Notes: generated from the sequence alone by a model not told the origin. A stretch of 64,000 nt of DNA from Niallia sp. Man26 (GCF_022049065.2 NZ_CP095743.1:1999001-2063000), one strand, 5' to 3'; shown: positions 1 through 8,610, counted from the first letter of the stretch. Program-made: numbers and translations.

Positions 1-502
1 CAACAGTTCCTGTGGCAGGAGATTCTTTCAGCTCCCAGTACTCATGTGTCACACCGACGCATTCCCATGAACGTTTTGCATGGATAAGCCGCGTGTTCCA
101 ATACTTTAAATCTTGATTCATCTGCATGATTAAATATTGGTCACTTTTTAAGTTATTTACATGAAATGCAAGGGAATTCTGCAGGATCATATCTGCATCC
201 AATAATAAAAGATAATCAGAGTCTGGATAGGCACCTTGTGCCAGATTCACAGACAGTGTTCGGTTATATCCGAAGTTTTGAAATGGAGTATGATGAATCG
301 TACATTCTTTGCCATTATCTTTTGCCCAGTTTTTGATAATTTTAACCGTGTCGTCTGTCGAACCTGTATCACAGATGGAGAGAGAATCAATAATCGCTTC
401 AGCTGAATCTAGGCATCTTGTGATTATTTTAGACTCATTTTTAACAATCATACAAAGTGTAATGCTTTTCGTGAATGCTTCCAATCCCATTTCCTCCTTC
501 AA
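1..502 (-). CDS. Family 2 glycosyltransferase, C-terminus cut off by window edge
   Basis: The first ~165 residues of a family 2 (GT-A fold) glycosyltransferase read on the minus strand. Visible motifs are the beta-strand TLCMIVKNE near the N-terminus, CDTGSTDDT (nucleotide-sugar binding) and LLLDADM, the DxD metal-binding motif. These are typical of cytoplasmic transferases that use a nucleotide-sugar donor; acceptor and product are unknown. I chose a TTG start at 502 because AAAGGAG lies 8 nt upstream. The ATG at 488-490 has its SD-like stretch only 2 nt away. Many homologues of this subtype carry TPR repeats downstream, but that part lies outside the window. Confidence 0.85.
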   Translation of the reverse strand, partial: MKEEMGLEAFTKSITLCMIVKNESKIITRCLDSAEAIIDSLSICDTGSTDDTVKIIKNWAKDNGKECTIHHTPFQNFGYNRTLSVNLAQGAYPDSDYLLLLDADMILQNSLAFHVNNLKSDQYLIMQMNQDLKYWNTRLIHAKRSWECVGVTHEYWELKESPATGTV

Positions 503-676
503 AGTATCCGCTCCTTTGTCGCTTATATTAAAATATGAACGTTACCTTTTTTCGGAAGTGCTATTATCCTAGCTGTGCTCTAAAGTTGACGGTGAAATCG
601 CTCTCATTTATAATTCAACTTAGGCTCATGGGACATTCTGTAATGTACGTGAACTAACCATAAAGGGGGAAAAATC

Positions 677-1594
677 ATGAGAACAATGAAGCTTGGATCA
701 AGCAATTTAGAGGTGCCAGTTGTCTCTGTCGGCTGTATGCGCATCAATTCGCTTGAAGCAAAAGAAGCGGAGCATTTTATTCAAACTGCATTAGAGCAAG
801 GAGCTAATTTTTTTGATCATGCAGATATATATGGCGGCGGAAGCTGTGAGGAGATTTTCGCTGACGCTATACATATGAGTCCTACTGTTCGAGAAAATAT
901 TATTTTGCAATCCAAATGCGGAATTCGCAAGGGAATGTTTGATTTTTCCAAAGACCATATCCTCCAATCTGTTGATGGCATCTTACAACGATTAAACACA
1001 GAATATCTTGATATTCTTCTTTTACATCGTCCTGATACACTTGTTGAACCAGAAGAAGTAGCAGAAGCTTTTGATATCCTGGAAAGCTCAGGAAAAGTCC
1101 GTCATTTTGGTGTATCCAATCAAAATCCAATGCAAATTCAACTATTGCAAAAGTATGTAAAACAACCGATTGTTGCGAATCAGCTTCAATTAAGCATCAC
1201 AAATTCGACCATGATTTCGAGCGGTTTTAACGTCAATATGGAAAACGAATCGGCCATTAACAGAGACGGCGGAATTCTCGATTTTTGCCGTCTTCATGAT
1301 ATTACTATTCAGCCTTGGTCACCATTCCAATATGGATTTTTTGAAGGCGTATTTTTGGACAATGAAAAATTCCCAGAATTAAATCAAAAAATTAATGAAA
1401 TTGCAAAAAAATACAATGTCAGCAATACTACTATTGCAATTGCATGGCTGTTACGTCATCCAGCGAAAATGCAGCCAGTGATTGGAACAATGAATCAATC
1501 AAGATTGCAGGACTGTATAAAAGCGAGCGATATCACTTTAACTCGTGAAGAATGGTATGAAATTTTCCGCGCAGCAGGAAACATACTTCCATAA
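677..1594 (+). CDS. Aldo/keto reductase (YdhF-like)
   Basis: A 305-residue NADPH-dependent aldo/keto reductase with a TIM-barrel fold, expected to be cytosolic and to reduce carbonyl compounds. The catalytic tetrad is visible as D47 and Y52 (FFDHADIYG), K80 (LQSK) and H117 (LLLHRPD). The C-terminal IAIAWLLRHP...PVIGT segment is the usual cofactor-phosphate-binding end of the family. The layout resembles E. coli YdhF, whose natural substrate is not firmly known. The ATG is preceded by AAAGGGGG. It is monocistronic, ending in a hairpin shared with the convergent ynfA-like gene. Confidence 0.9.
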   Translation: MRTMKLGSSNLEVPVVSVGCMRINSLEAKEAEHFIQTALEQGANFFDHADIYGGGSCEEIFADAIHMSPTVRENIILQSKCGIRKGMFDFSKDHILQSVDGILQRLNTEYLDILLLHRPDTLVEPEEVAEAFDILESSGKVRHFGVSNQNPMQIQLLQKYVKQPIVANQLQLSITNSTMISSGFNVNMENESAINRDGGILDFCRLHDITIQPWSPFQYGFFEGVFLDNEKFPELNQKINEIAKKYNVSNTTIAIAWLLRHPAKMQPVIGTMNQSRLQDCIKASDITLTREEWYEIFRAAGNILP

Positions 1595-1596
1595 AT

Positions 1597-1632
1597 AAAA
1601 AATGCAGCTTCCAATCGGAAGCTGCATTTTTT
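1597..1632. terminator. Bidirectional intrinsic terminator
   Basis: A 14-bp stem (AAATGCAGCTTCC pairing with GGAAGCTGCATTT) with an AATC loop is flanked by A- and T-runs. It lies between the converging aldo/keto reductase and YnfA-family genes and can end transcription from both sides. Confidence 0.9.
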
Positions 1633-1957
1633 AGGAACGTGGTGCAAACAAAATGATACCAGCACCTAGCAGACAGATACCGGCACCAATCCAATCATAA
1701 AAATCGGGTGTTTTATTATCGACACCCCATCCCCAGAGCACAGACAGAATAATAAACACTCCGCCGTAAGCCGCATAAACCTTGCCGAAGGACGGAAATG
1801 TTTGAAAGGTGGCAATAACGCCGTAAAGTATAAGTGCTATCGCTCCAATCAAGCCGAAGGAAAGGGGCTTGCCTTCCCTTAACCATAGCCAAATGAGATA
1901 GCCGCCGCCAATTTCTGCCAAGCCTGCAATAATAAACATCAGCATGGAATAGAACAT
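1631..1957 (-). CDS. YnfA family (UPF0060) small membrane protein
   Basis: A 108-residue protein with four predicted membrane segments and the family signature [17 protein letters not shown] near the N-terminus, followed by YGVIATFQ and RVYAAYGG-like ([10 protein letters not shown]) segments. The length matches UPF0060 proteins such as E. coli YnfA and B. subtilis YfjF. The fold resembles a small multidrug-resistance transporter half and the protein probably works as a dimer in the cytoplasmic membrane. Transport of toxic compounds has been proposed for the family but is not proven here. It stands alone, convergent with the aldo/keto reductase. Confidence 0.92.
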   Translation of the reverse strand: MFYSMLMFIIAGLAEIGGGYLIWLWLREGKPLSFGLIGAIALILYGVIATFQTFPSFGKVYAAYGGVFIILSVLWGWGVDNKTPDFYDWIGAGICLLGAGIILFAPRS

Positions 1958-2158
1958 AAATGAATAACTCCTAATAAATAATGGTACTTACTCCTTGCCA
2001 AATCGTACCATAGCTGCTGCAAAACCTCTATAAAAAACCATAATTTTATGTAATAAGAGACAGATTAATTAACTATCTTATAAACACCATCTTTTTTATA
2101 TTCCGTGCAAATAAAACAAAACCACATCCCAGTCGGAATGCAGCAGCAGCGATACAAG

Positions 2159-2293
2159 TTATTCGGGATTAGAATTCTCCTCTTCGTTGGAGTCTGCGAG
2201 AATTTTTTTAATTTCTCCAATATCACCTTTAGCATTGATAATTTCAAAAATTTGATTCAATCCTTCGCTCGTTGTATCCTCGTTTTTGCTCAT
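2159..2293 (-). CDS. Small acidic protein, 44 residues, unrecognised
   Basis: A short reading frame starting with ATG preceded by the near-perfect ribosome binding site AAAGGAGG at 7 nt. The 44-residue product is charged, has a likely amphipathic helix (LNQIFEIINAKGDIGEIKKIL) and an acidic tail (SNEEENSNPE), with no cysteines and no membrane segment. I recognise no family. The strong SD and coherent composition support a real gene. No promoter or terminator is obvious immediately around it. The 90 bases downstream show no convincing frame. Confidence 0.5.
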   Translation of the reverse strand: MSKNEDTTSEGLNQIFEIINAKGDIGEIKKILADSNEEENSNPE

Positions 2294-2380
2294 ATTCACC
2301 CTCCTTTTTACCGATATTGTTCGCTTGCAGCCACCAATTTATGTAATCATAATATTATTTTAATATATTACGTCAAAAAA

Positions 2381-2415
2381 CCTTAAAAGAAACGTTAGTC
2401 CCCGTTCTTTTAAGG
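2381..2415 (-). terminator. Intrinsic terminator downstream of the dienelactone hydrolase gene
   Basis: A hairpin with arms CCTTAAAAGAAACG and CGTTCTTTTAAGG. On the minus strand it is followed by a run of six T. It lies about 110 bp past the end of the hydrolase gene and before the small 44-residue frame. Confidence 0.7.
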
Positions 2416-2526
2416 CAAAAACACAATAGTGATAACAATAGTTCAAGGCATTGTTCTTATGTTATCTATATTTATATCGTCTAAAATGAAGTTTTTTACA
2501 CTAGGAAAAATTATCCTTATACAATT

Positions 2527-3123
2527 TTAGTTAGAACGAAAAAAGGCAAGCATATGACTCCAAGCAGTTTTCGCACTATCTATATTGAAACTTTTAGAAA
2601 ACGGATCACAAAAACCGTGCTTTCCAGCCAACTTAACCTGCTTTACTTCTTTTTTTACTAAAATATCCATCAAGCTAGTAACATCAAACGACTGTTCTTC
2701 TTCCGGAAAAACAAGCAAAACAGGACATTTAGGCACAAGTTCTGTATAGTCTCTAATTCTCGATCCATAAAGGCACACCGCTCCATCAATGTCTGCAGTG
2801 CTCGAGGAGGCTAACCATGCAGCTGTCGCACCAACACTAAAGCCGACGATAAAAATCTGCTTATATTCCCTTCTATTTTCTGAAGCAAGTTTACATAAAC
2901 TTGCTCTACTATCTAAAAAGCTGCAGTTAGTATGGAAATGGTGATATGCTTCCTTTTCCTCCGAATAAGAAAAAGCTAGCGGTTCTTTCAACAGATTAGG
3001 ACATACGACATCAAATCCTGCTTGTGCTACCTGCTCACAAAACGATTTTATATGCTCATTTATTCCATAAATCTCATGTGCAACTATGATTAGATTAGGT
3101 TGATTTTGGATGATTTTTATCAT
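2527..3123 (-). CDS. Dienelactone hydrolase family protein
   Basis: A 198-residue alpha/beta hydrolase of the dienelactone hydrolase family. Visible signatures are E17 in VAHEIYGIN, the nucleophile S96 in GFSVGA and the histidine H169 in AGKHGFCDPF, with D147 a candidate acid. The classical DLH nucleophile is cysteine; here it is serine, as in many uncharacterised bacterial members, so activity on dienelactone should not be assumed. The protein is shorter than canonical DLH (~235). It follows the EamA transporter gene after 15 bp with its own GAGGAG site, so the two are probably co-transcribed. Confidence 0.85.
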   Translation of the reverse strand: MIKIIQNQPNLIIVAHEIYGINEHIKSFCEQVAQAGFDVVCPNLLKEPLAFSYSEEKEAYHHFHTNCSFLDSRASLCKLASENRREYKQIFIVGFSVGATAAWLASSSTADIDGAVCLYGSRIRDYTELVPKCPVLLVFPEEEQSFDVTSLMDILVKKEVKQVKLAGKHGFCDPFSKSFNIDSAKTAWSHMLAFFRSN

Positions 3124-3138
3124 TTGGTTCTCCTCGGA

Positions 3139-4014
3139 TTATTCCACTAAACTTTTGAGTCTGCGTTTTTTATAGTCTGTAATACCAATAAGAATGATGG
3201 AAGCTAAAAGAATGACCGCTCCTAATATATTTAGTGAAGTTAAAGGAACAGGAAAGAATGGATAAGAAACGATTGCGAGAATAACTGGACTGGCAGCTCT
3301 CATGATGTTTGCAATGGAAAAACGGATTCGCTTCAATGCCTCATATAAAAACAAGGTTCCTAAAAACCCTGTCATCAGAGAAGCGGCAGCGGTAAGAGAA
3401 ACACTTTGAGCAGACACTTGCCAGCTTACAGGAAAAATCAGCAGATAGAGTGCAAGAAGAAAAAATGTCCACAGGCTGTTTGTAAACAGAATCGAGTTAG
3501 AATTCCTGCCTTTCTCCATTCGCCATTTTATGAGGACATTGCATAAAGCAAAGAAGAACGTATACAGGAGAGCGCAAATGACTCCTGCAACTGACAGACT
3601 TCCGCTGTCTTTAGGTGTAATAAACAGGAAGGTTCCGGCAACAGCAAGGAGAACGAGCATCCATTCTGTTTTTGAGATTTTTTCTCTTAACAAAACAAAT
3701 GAAAGTAAAACAGCAAATACTGTGTAAAATCGGCCCAGAAAACCGACTTGTACAGGTGAAAGCAAACTTAAGCTCACATACATAAATAAGACACCGAGCA
3801 CATTGCAGACAGACAACAAGGTCATATCTTTTGAAACATAAAACTTAACTGGTTCTTTACGAAGCATTCCCCAAATAAAACTCGCAATTACAATTGTGCA
3901 TGCATTAATAAATGCAGCAGCACTGGCTGAAATGGTTTGCAAGCCAAACTTTGCAATTAAAGGCCCAACCCCCATCATTAATATAGAAGCTATATTATAA
4001 CCATATCCTTTCAC
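3139..4014 (-). CDS. EamA/DMT family transporter
   Basis: A 291-residue membrane protein with ten predicted helices arranged as two EamA repeats, the hallmark of drug/metabolite transporters. Repeat 1 covers roughly residues 5-135 and ends in the LLLREKISKTEWMLV loop; repeat 2 covers roughly 145-280 and contains FLYEALKRIRFS. The C-terminus is basic (DYKKRRLK), consistent with the positive-inside rule. The start is GTG with GGAGG upstream. Substrate cannot be read from sequence. It is first in a two-gene unit with the dienelactone hydrolase. Confidence 0.88.
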   Translation of the reverse strand: MKGYGYNIASILMMGVGPLIAKFGLQTISASAAAFINACTIVIASFIWGMLRKEPVKFYVSKDMTLLSVCNVLGVLFMYVSLSLLSPVQVGFLGRFYTVFAVLLSFVLLREKISKTEWMLVLLAVAGTFLFITPKDSGSLSVAGVICALLYTFFFALCNVLIKWRMEKGRNSNSILFTNSLWTFFLLALYLLIFPVSWQVSAQSVSLTAAASLMTGFLGTLFLYEALKRIRFSIANIMRAASPVILAIVSYPFFPVPLTSLNILGAVILLASIILIGITDYKKRRLKSLVE

Positions 4015-4159
4015 ACATTTTTTCCTCCTCTGCTAAAAATAGACGAGCTGTTTACGTACAAGTCCTTTAAAAAATAGTATTCAATTAAGAAAAAAACGTT
4101 CGAGAAAACGCTATCATTTATACCTATTCTAACGCCTTAAGTCTCAGGAGTGGCAGCGG

Positions 4160-4194
4160 AAAAATCCAGCTGTCATTTAGACAGCTGGATTTTA
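4160..4194 (-). terminator. Intrinsic terminator of the DUF4272 gene
   Basis: AAAATCCAGCTGTC / GACAGCTGGATTTT with a 5-nt loop, overlapping the stop codon of the DUF4272 gene and followed on the minus strand by a T-rich tail. Confidence 0.8.
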
Positions 4195-4854
4195 TGTATC
4201 TGTGCTTATCTCATCCCATGTTTGATCCATGTAATGAACAAGCCAGTTTAAGGCATAATGCCTTTCATAAACAACTCCCTCATCAAAGACAGCAGGAATT
4301 TCGGTTCCGTTTAGCTGTGCATCACGGACTGCCCAATGAGCACGATAAATAAAATCAAGCTCATCCAATATCATACTCTTTGGTTTAAGTTCGGCCTTAT
4401 GAAGAAGCTCTGTCCGCGAGCTTTCCAGGATCATTTCCAACAACAGATCTACATCACATGTTTGATCAGGCATTCCTAATTCCGGAACGAGATCAATGGA
4501 CCACATCAAAATCCAAATACATTCAAGCTTCCAAGAAAAATTAATTTTAGCTTGCTCTGGCAAGATCGCTGCCATCATAAACTGACGTTCTTCGTTTGTA
4601 AACAAAGCAGCAGCCTGAAATTCTTCCGTTGTTTCCTCCAAAAAATCATCAGGTGCTCCCAGTGCCTTAGCAGCGGCTATAGTCAAAGGAATTATGCGGT
4701 CTACAATCTCTTCTTTAGTACGAACTTCTGTATATTGCTCTGCCTCGACATAGGGCAGGTGCTTATTAACAGGCACAGATAATCTTTGCAATTGCTCTTC
4801 TGATTTTCTTTTGCGGAGCATATGGCTGGTCATCATCCACCAACTTTCTTTCAT
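4192..4854 (-). CDS. DUF4272 domain-containing protein
   Basis: A soluble protein of about 220 residues whose body matches the DUF4272 pattern: RKRKSEEQLQRLSVPVN, then TKEEIVDRIIPLTIAAAKA, a helical middle with MWSIDLVPELGMPDQTCD, and a C-terminal HWAVRDAQLNG...RHYALNWLVHY segment. Function of the family is unknown. The frame is open up to an ATG at 4914, but that extension is tryptophan- and cysteine-rich and not family-like. The ATG at 4854 or the ATG pair near 4836 (preceded by GGTGG) is more likely. It appears monocistronic. Confidence 0.8.
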   Translation of the reverse strand: MKESWWMMTSHMLRKRKSEEQLQRLSVPVNKHLPYVEAEQYTEVRTKEEIVDRIIPLTIAAAKALGAPDDFLEETTEEFQAAALFTNEERQFMMAAILPEQAKINFSWKLECIWILMWSIDLVPELGMPDQTCDVDLLLEMILESSRTELLHKAELKPKSMILDELDFIYRAHWAVRDAQLNGTEIPAVFDEGVVYERHYALNWLVHYMDQTWDEISTDT

Positions 4855-5040
4855 CAAAAAATTTATTCTATGTACATTACGTACCCAATAAATAATTCGA
4901 CAGTAACATACCATTTCCTTTTTTTACTTGAATCAAATATAGATAACTGACTTATGAATAATTAGTGCTGATTAATGAAAATATATTCAAGTAGATAAAA
5001 GATTAAGACCTGATTTTTTATAGGTGATGGGAGTTTTCAT

Positions 5041-5550
5041 ATGCATCTTCTGCTATCCATTATTCTTATATCAATCTGCTTTTTCAGAAAAGATTGGAAG
5101 AAAATCCACCACTATCATCTTACCATCCTGTATGTTATCATCTGTGACTTATTATATAATCTACTTTGCGCAGACAAGCTCCTATGGAAATACAATCCTG
5201 ATTTCTTTCATGATTATCCTGTTCTTGTTGACATCTTGCACAGTTTTATAAATCTGCCGTCCATAACGCTTTTATTCTTGGCTAATTACCCTAATAAAAG
5301 AGGATACTTCAGACAAATTAAATATATTTTACAATGGATTGCTGGTTCATTAGTAATTGAATCACTTTTTCTATATTTTAATCGTATTGAATTAATAAAC
5401 GGCTATAAGGCGTGGATGGAAATACTTTTTTACACGGTTATGTATGTAATGCTTCGTCTCCATCATCTACGGCCGTTGGTAAGCTATCTTCTCTCAGCTG
5501 TTATTATTATCTTTTTGATATTGTTTTTTAAGATTCCTTTAACATCATAA
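5041..5550 (+). CDS. CBO0543 family membrane protein
   Basis: A 169-residue protein that opens with the characteristic MHLLLSIILISICFFRKDW and continues with HHYHLTILYVIICDLLYNLL, matching the CBO0543 family common in spore-formers. Five predicted membrane helices follow, with a short basic C-terminal region. The family has no assigned function. The ATG is preceded by a GATGGGAG stretch at ~7 nt. It sits just upstream of a spore protein gene, but nothing in the sequence ties the two into one unit. Confidence 0.82.
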   Translation: MHLLLSIILISICFFRKDWKKIHHYHLTILYVIICDLLYNLLCADKLLWKYNPDFFHDYPVLVDILHSFINLPSITLLFLANYPNKRGYFRQIKYILQWIAGSLVIESLFLYFNRIELINGYKAWMEILFYTVMYVMLRLHHLRPLVSYLLSAVIIIFLILFFKIPLTS

Positions 5551-5590
5551 AAACAGTCTTTATAGCTAATATTCTTCCAGAATTTATTAT

Positions 5591-5620
5591 ACATGCTTCC
5601 TTCAAAAACCGTACATGATA
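5591..5620 (+). promoter_or_regulatory. Candidate sigma-G promoter for the SASP gene
   Basis: ACATG-N18-CATGATA lies 22-50 bp upstream of the SASP start. It fits the forespore sigma-G pattern (gHATR, 17-18 nt, CATnnTA) with one mismatch. Alpha/beta SASP genes are known sigma-G targets, which supports the reading. Confidence 0.55.
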
Positions 5621-5641
5621 TAGTCAAGGAGGTGAATCACA

Positions 5642-5866
5642 ATGGCAAATCGCAGTAATGGTAATAGCAGCAACAATCTTCTTGTACCTGGTGCTGAGTC
5701 CGCACTAGAACAAATGAAGTATGAGATTGCACAAGAGTTTGGTGTTCAACTTGGCGCTGAAACAGTAGCTCGTGCCAATGGTTCTGTTGGTGGAGAAATT
5801 ACAAAACGTCTTGTTGCAACAGCTCAATCACAATTGGCTGGTCAATCTGGCAACGTAATTCGCTAA
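5642..5866 (+). CDS. Alpha/beta-type small acid-soluble spore protein
   Basis: A 74-residue DNA-binding spore protein. The two family signatures are present: the germination-protease cleavage region around [15 protein letters not shown] and the C-terminal conserved block around [16 protein letters not shown]. The protein saturates spore DNA, shifts it toward an A-like conformation and protects it from UV and heat, and is degraded on germination by GPR. The ribosome binding site AAGGAGGTGA is strong, as expected for an abundant protein. It is monocistronic with its own terminator and a candidate sigma-G promoter. Confidence 0.97.
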   Translation: MANRSNGNSSNNLLVPGAESALEQMKYEIAQEFGVQLGAETVARANGSVGGEITKRLVATAQSQLAGQSGNVIR

Positions 5867-5885
5867 CAACTTCATATAATGGAAT

Positions 5886-5920
5886 AAGGCTATCTTCTAA
5901 TATGGAAGATAGCCTTTTTT
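5886..5920 (+). terminator. Intrinsic terminator of the SASP gene
   Basis: AAGGCTATCTTC and GGAAGATAGCCTT form a perfect stem followed by TTTTTT, 20 bp after the SASP stop codon. Confidence 0.9.
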
Positions 5921-5933
5921 ATATTCAACTTTA

Positions 5934-6914
5934 TTAAAGCTCCATTTTAGGAGGTTCTTCCATCCATCCTTTTTCCATCATCAGTTTGGCACCCTCCATC
6001 GTATACTCAAATGCATCCTTTGCAAAGATTGCAGACTTGGCAATAACGTCATTTCGCAGGATAAATGCAGAGCTGAAACCTTGCCCGCCAATGCTGAACC
6101 CGCCTAATAAATATGTACAATATAGCATCAGTCTTTCAGAAAACGGTGCTTCTGTTGAAGAAGTTAGTAGCCCGCCAGGTAATGTTGGAGAAGGGATATT
6201 GTTTTCCACTAATATTTTTTCTGTTCCTTGCAGAATTTCTTCTGATAACTGCTGACCTTTAGTAAAATATTGTTTTGCTTCTCTATCTGTAGAACATTGA
6301 GCAAATGCTTTCATCAGCTGCATACCAAACAGATTTGTTTCAACAGAATGATGCAGCAGTCCATACTCCACTGTGTTTAACTGTCTTTTTTGGCCGAGAA
6401 GATTCGTTCCTTTCATATAGGACGTATCACTGATGAAATCAACGGAATTTGGCATTTTAATTGTAGTTGGCAGCTGCAAAAACTCCTTGGCCAGCAAGTA
6501 ATCAGTGAAATGCCGGTAATACATATGCGTTAATTCCGTCAACTCTCTGTAAAAGTTGATTATTTCATCTCGATAGGAAATGGTTGTATGAAGAACATAC
6601 ATCCCCATGCTAATCTCCTTTAATATCCGGCAAAACATTACATCAAAACCATTCGTGAAAAGAGCAGGTGCATGTTCATTGATATCTTCTTTAGTAAAGC
6701 CGCTTGGTAGAGCAGCACCGCCGTCTTTAATCATGATTTCCATTTCTTCTACTTTCTTTTCCAGCTTTTCGTATAACCCGGACATCAAGCTTTTCGCCTT
6801 ATTGTCTTCAGCATGCTGGATAAGATGCTCTAAAATCCGTAAAATCATTGTTTTCTTATGGTAGGTTGTCCATAATGCTCCAAGTTCGACAGAGGTCAAT
6901 AGATCATTTTTCAT
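5934..6914 (-). CDS. DUF3231 family protein
   Basis: A 326-residue protein built from two similar all-helical halves, the DUF3231 arrangement, with each half beginning in a helical bundle (LGALWTTYHKKTMILRILEHL; VEYGLLHHSVETNLFGMQLM) and each half ending near a small glycine-rich hydrophobic stretch. DUF3231 proteins are common in spore-forming Bacillaceae and share the CotF/ferritin-like helical architecture. A spore-associated role is often assumed but not established. It is convergent with the SASP gene and monocistronic. Confidence 0.85.
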   Translation of the reverse strand: MKNDLLTSVELGALWTTYHKKTMILRILEHLIQHAEDNKAKSLMSGLYEKLEKKVEEMEIMIKDGGAALPSGFTKEDINEHAPALFTNGFDVMFCRILKEISMGMYVLHTTISYRDEIINFYRELTELTHMYYRHFTDYLLAKEFLQLPTTIKMPNSVDFISDTSYMKGTNLLGQKRQLNTVEYGLLHHSVETNLFGMQLMKAFAQCSTDREAKQYFTKGQQLSEEILQGTEKILVENNIPSPTLPGGLLTSSTEAPFSERLMLYCTYLLGGFSIGGQGFSSAFILRNDVIAKSAIFAKDAFEYTMEGAKLMMEKGWMEEPPKMEL

Positions 6915-7025
6915 CTGTTTTATGCTCCTTCAAAACACTTGAGAAATTTAGTTCGGTAGCATTAGTATTTGCTGGGAAACCAATTCTATACCATAATATT
7001 CATATATAACCAGAAAATATTTAAT

Positions 7026-7484
7026 CTAAAAGCAGCTTTTATTTCCATTCGCTTTAAAACCATTTCCAAACTTTTTAACAGCCCACACATGATGGGCATG
7101 ATGCAGATATTTCTCACAATCTTCGATATCAAGCCATTTAGTAGTATAATCCTGTTCAAGTGGTTTTTTCTTTTGTGCAGTCAGAGCAGCATAATAAAAG
7201 TGCCCGTCATTATGGATAGGAGCACCACTTGGAGAAAGAAAATACATATCAGCACGTCCGATGTATTGAGCATTTGCTATTGTAAAGCCAGTTTCCTCCA
7301 GCAGCTCTCTTTCTAAACACTGCAGATTCGTTTCACCCTCTCTTGTTCCCCCACCAGGCAGGAAATAATGACCGCGAGGATTTATAACTGTAAGCAAGCT
7401 TCCATCTTTAATTATGACTGCATATACAGCTTTACGGTACCGATACTTTAATGTTGAGTTGCGAGCACCAAATATTACTCCCAT
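7026..7484 (-). CDS. Nudix hydrolase
   Basis: A 152-residue Nudix hydrolase. The 23-residue Nudix box (GX5EX7REUXEEXGU) spans residues 45-67: it begins GGTREGE and ends RELLEETGF. The metal-binding glutamates are intact, so it is probably an active Mg-dependent hydrolase of a nucleoside diphosphate derivative; substrate is unknown. The region YAALTAQKKKPLEQDYTTKWLDIED is a normal Nudix C-terminal half. It follows the GNAT gene after 22 bp, suggesting one transcript. Confidence 0.9.
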   Translation of the reverse strand: MGVIFGARNSTLKYRYRKAVYAVIIKDGSLLTVINPRGHYFLPGGGTREGETNLQCLERELLEETGFTIANAQYIGRADMYFLSPSGAPIHNDGHFYYAALTAQKKKPLEQDYTTKWLDIEDCEKYLHHAHHVWAVKKFGNGFKANGNKSCF

Positions 7485-7506
7485 TTAACATCACTCCTTA
7501 TATCAT

Positions 7507-8061
7507 TTAACTTTCTATATTGTGATGTCTGCCCATGACAATTGTGCTGTAAAAACGTCCATCAGCTAATCGTTTATCATTCTTTAATATTCCTTCTACT
7601 TCAAAGCCGTGCTTCGTATACATGCTGATCGCTTTCTGATTTGTCTCAAGTACAGACAATGATAGCTTTTTTAATGGGATGCTATCAGCCCACTCGATTG
7701 TGCTCTTCAATAAAAGTGTGCCAATTCCGCAACCCCAAAATTCCTTTAACACACAGATCCCAAATTCAGCACGATGGGTTGTTCTTTTAAGCGCGCCGCC
7801 CTCGCATCTTGAAAAACCGACAAGCCTACCAGCCGTCTCAGCAACCAAAAACAAGCTGTTATTCGCAATAGTATCCTCATTTATCACTTTCTTAAATGCT
7901 GCTTCATCCAAAAAGGCCTCTCCCTTTTCTCTATCCATATTTTCCGTTTCTCCGTCAATCTGCAGCCGCAAATTTGATAAGCTTGCTGCATCCTTTTCTT
8001 CTGCTGTTCTAATCGAAAAAGCTAGATTATTTCGTTCATATTGCTTTTCAGCTAGTTTCAT
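7507..8061 (-). CDS. GNAT family N-acetyltransferase
   Basis: A ~184-residue acetyltransferase. The acetyl-CoA-binding motif A is visible as EFWGCGIGTLLLKSTIEWA, and motif B as LSVLETNQKAISMYTKHGFEVEG. The ending, LKNDKRLADGRFYSTIVMGR, resembles RimI/RimL-like members acting on small molecules or protein N-termini. The frame also allows a GTG at 8073; I prefer the ATG at 8061, although its GAGGGG site is 11 nt away. It heads a two-gene unit with the Nudix hydrolase. Confidence 0.85.
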   Translation of the reverse strand: MKLAEKQYERNNLAFSIRTAEEKDAASLSNLRLQIDGETENMDREKGEAFLDEAAFKKVINEDTIANNSLFLVAETAGRLVGFSRCEGGALKRTTHRAEFGICVLKEFWGCGIGTLLLKSTIEWADSIPLKKLSLSVLETNQKAISMYTKHGFEVEGILKNDKRLADGRFYSTIVMGRHHNIES

Positions 8062-8096
8062 TTGTACAAACACCCCTCTATAAAAATAGGAACATG

Positions 8097-8123
8097 AAAA
8101 AAAGGCTCCTGAAGTCTGAGCCT
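8097..8123 (-). terminator. Terminator-like hairpin upstream of the GNAT gene
   Basis: AGGCTC and GAGCCT pair around a 9-nt loop, followed on the minus strand by seven T. It may catch read-through from the gene at 8281-8610. I found no convincing gene between the two hairpins; a 38-codon frame there lacks a ribosome binding site. Confidence 0.6.
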
Positions 8124-8255
8124 ACGTTAATAATTTTTAGTTTTTAGTTGAGTTTACTACCCTGTTACCATTTATAATGAGATTGTATTCCACTTTTACC
8201 AATCCGAGAAACGCAGTACAATTATATTTTCTAAAAATTGTAAAGTTCAGCATAG

Positions 8256-8281
8256 AAAAAAGCTCCCGCATTCGGAAGCTT
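8256..8281 (-). terminator. Intrinsic terminator
   Basis: AGCTTCCG / CGGGAGCT with an AATG loop, followed by a T-run on the minus strand, overlapping the stop codon of the hypothetical gene at 8281-8610. Confidence 0.8.
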
Positions 8282-8610
8282 TACTCATTTTTTTCCTTTA
8301 TTTGTTCACGAATCTGCTCCAATTCCTTCAATGATAGCTTATTGAGGGACTTTTTGATTTCTTCTTCCACGACTTTTCTGTTGCTTTCCTTATATTCATC
8401 CCACCACTCTTTTAAGCCTTTTGTATTATCAAGTAAATAAGACACATCGATTTCTTCTACTTCATCATCGGAGATGTAGGTCATCACTGCCGCTAGTAAT
8501 CGATTAAGCTCCGCTATTTTATCCTTATGCTCCTCTTTATGCAGTGCTACTACTTTCGATTCTGTTTCAGCCGCTGCGTCTTCCTTGTCAGCTTCATGTT
8601 TCTTCGGCAT
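8281..8610 (-). CDS. Hypothetical helical protein
   Basis: A 109-residue, highly charged, soluble protein with no cysteines. The N-terminal third (MPKKHEADKEDAAAETESK) is polar and probably disordered; the rest is predicted helical, with LLAAVMTYISDD and a lysine/glutamate-rich C-terminus (SLKELEQIREQIKEKNE) that could form a coiled coil. I recognise no family. The start at 8610 is chosen because AAGGGGG lies 7 nt upstream; an in-frame ATG at 8631 has no such site. It has its own terminator. Confidence 0.65.
   Translation of the reverse strand: MPKKHEADKEDAAAETESKVVALHKEEHKDKIAELNRLLAAVMTYISDDEVEEIDVSYLLDNTKGLKEWWDEYKESNRKVVEEEIKKSLNKLSLKELEQIREQIKEKNE

Noticed and set aside
2065..2158. Cysteine-rich minus-strand frame downstream of the 44-residue gene
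   Set aside because: Runs of Cys come from a repetitive GCA/GCT stretch, there is no start with a ribosome binding site, and the frame overlaps the better-supported small gene.
4093..4108. A cre site upstream of the EamA transporter gene
   Set aside because: TGATAGCGTTTTCT departs from the CcpA pattern in the left half and no clear promoter lies beside it; nothing links the transporter to carbon control.
4836..4914. Long N-terminal extension of the DUF4272 protein
   Set aside because: The extra residues are Trp/Cys-rich, unlike the family, and no well-spaced ribosome binding site precedes the ATG at 4914.
8126..8260. A 38-codon minus-strand frame between two terminators
   Set aside because: No ribosome binding site and no recognisable sequence; it is more likely chance open frame in AT-rich DNA.
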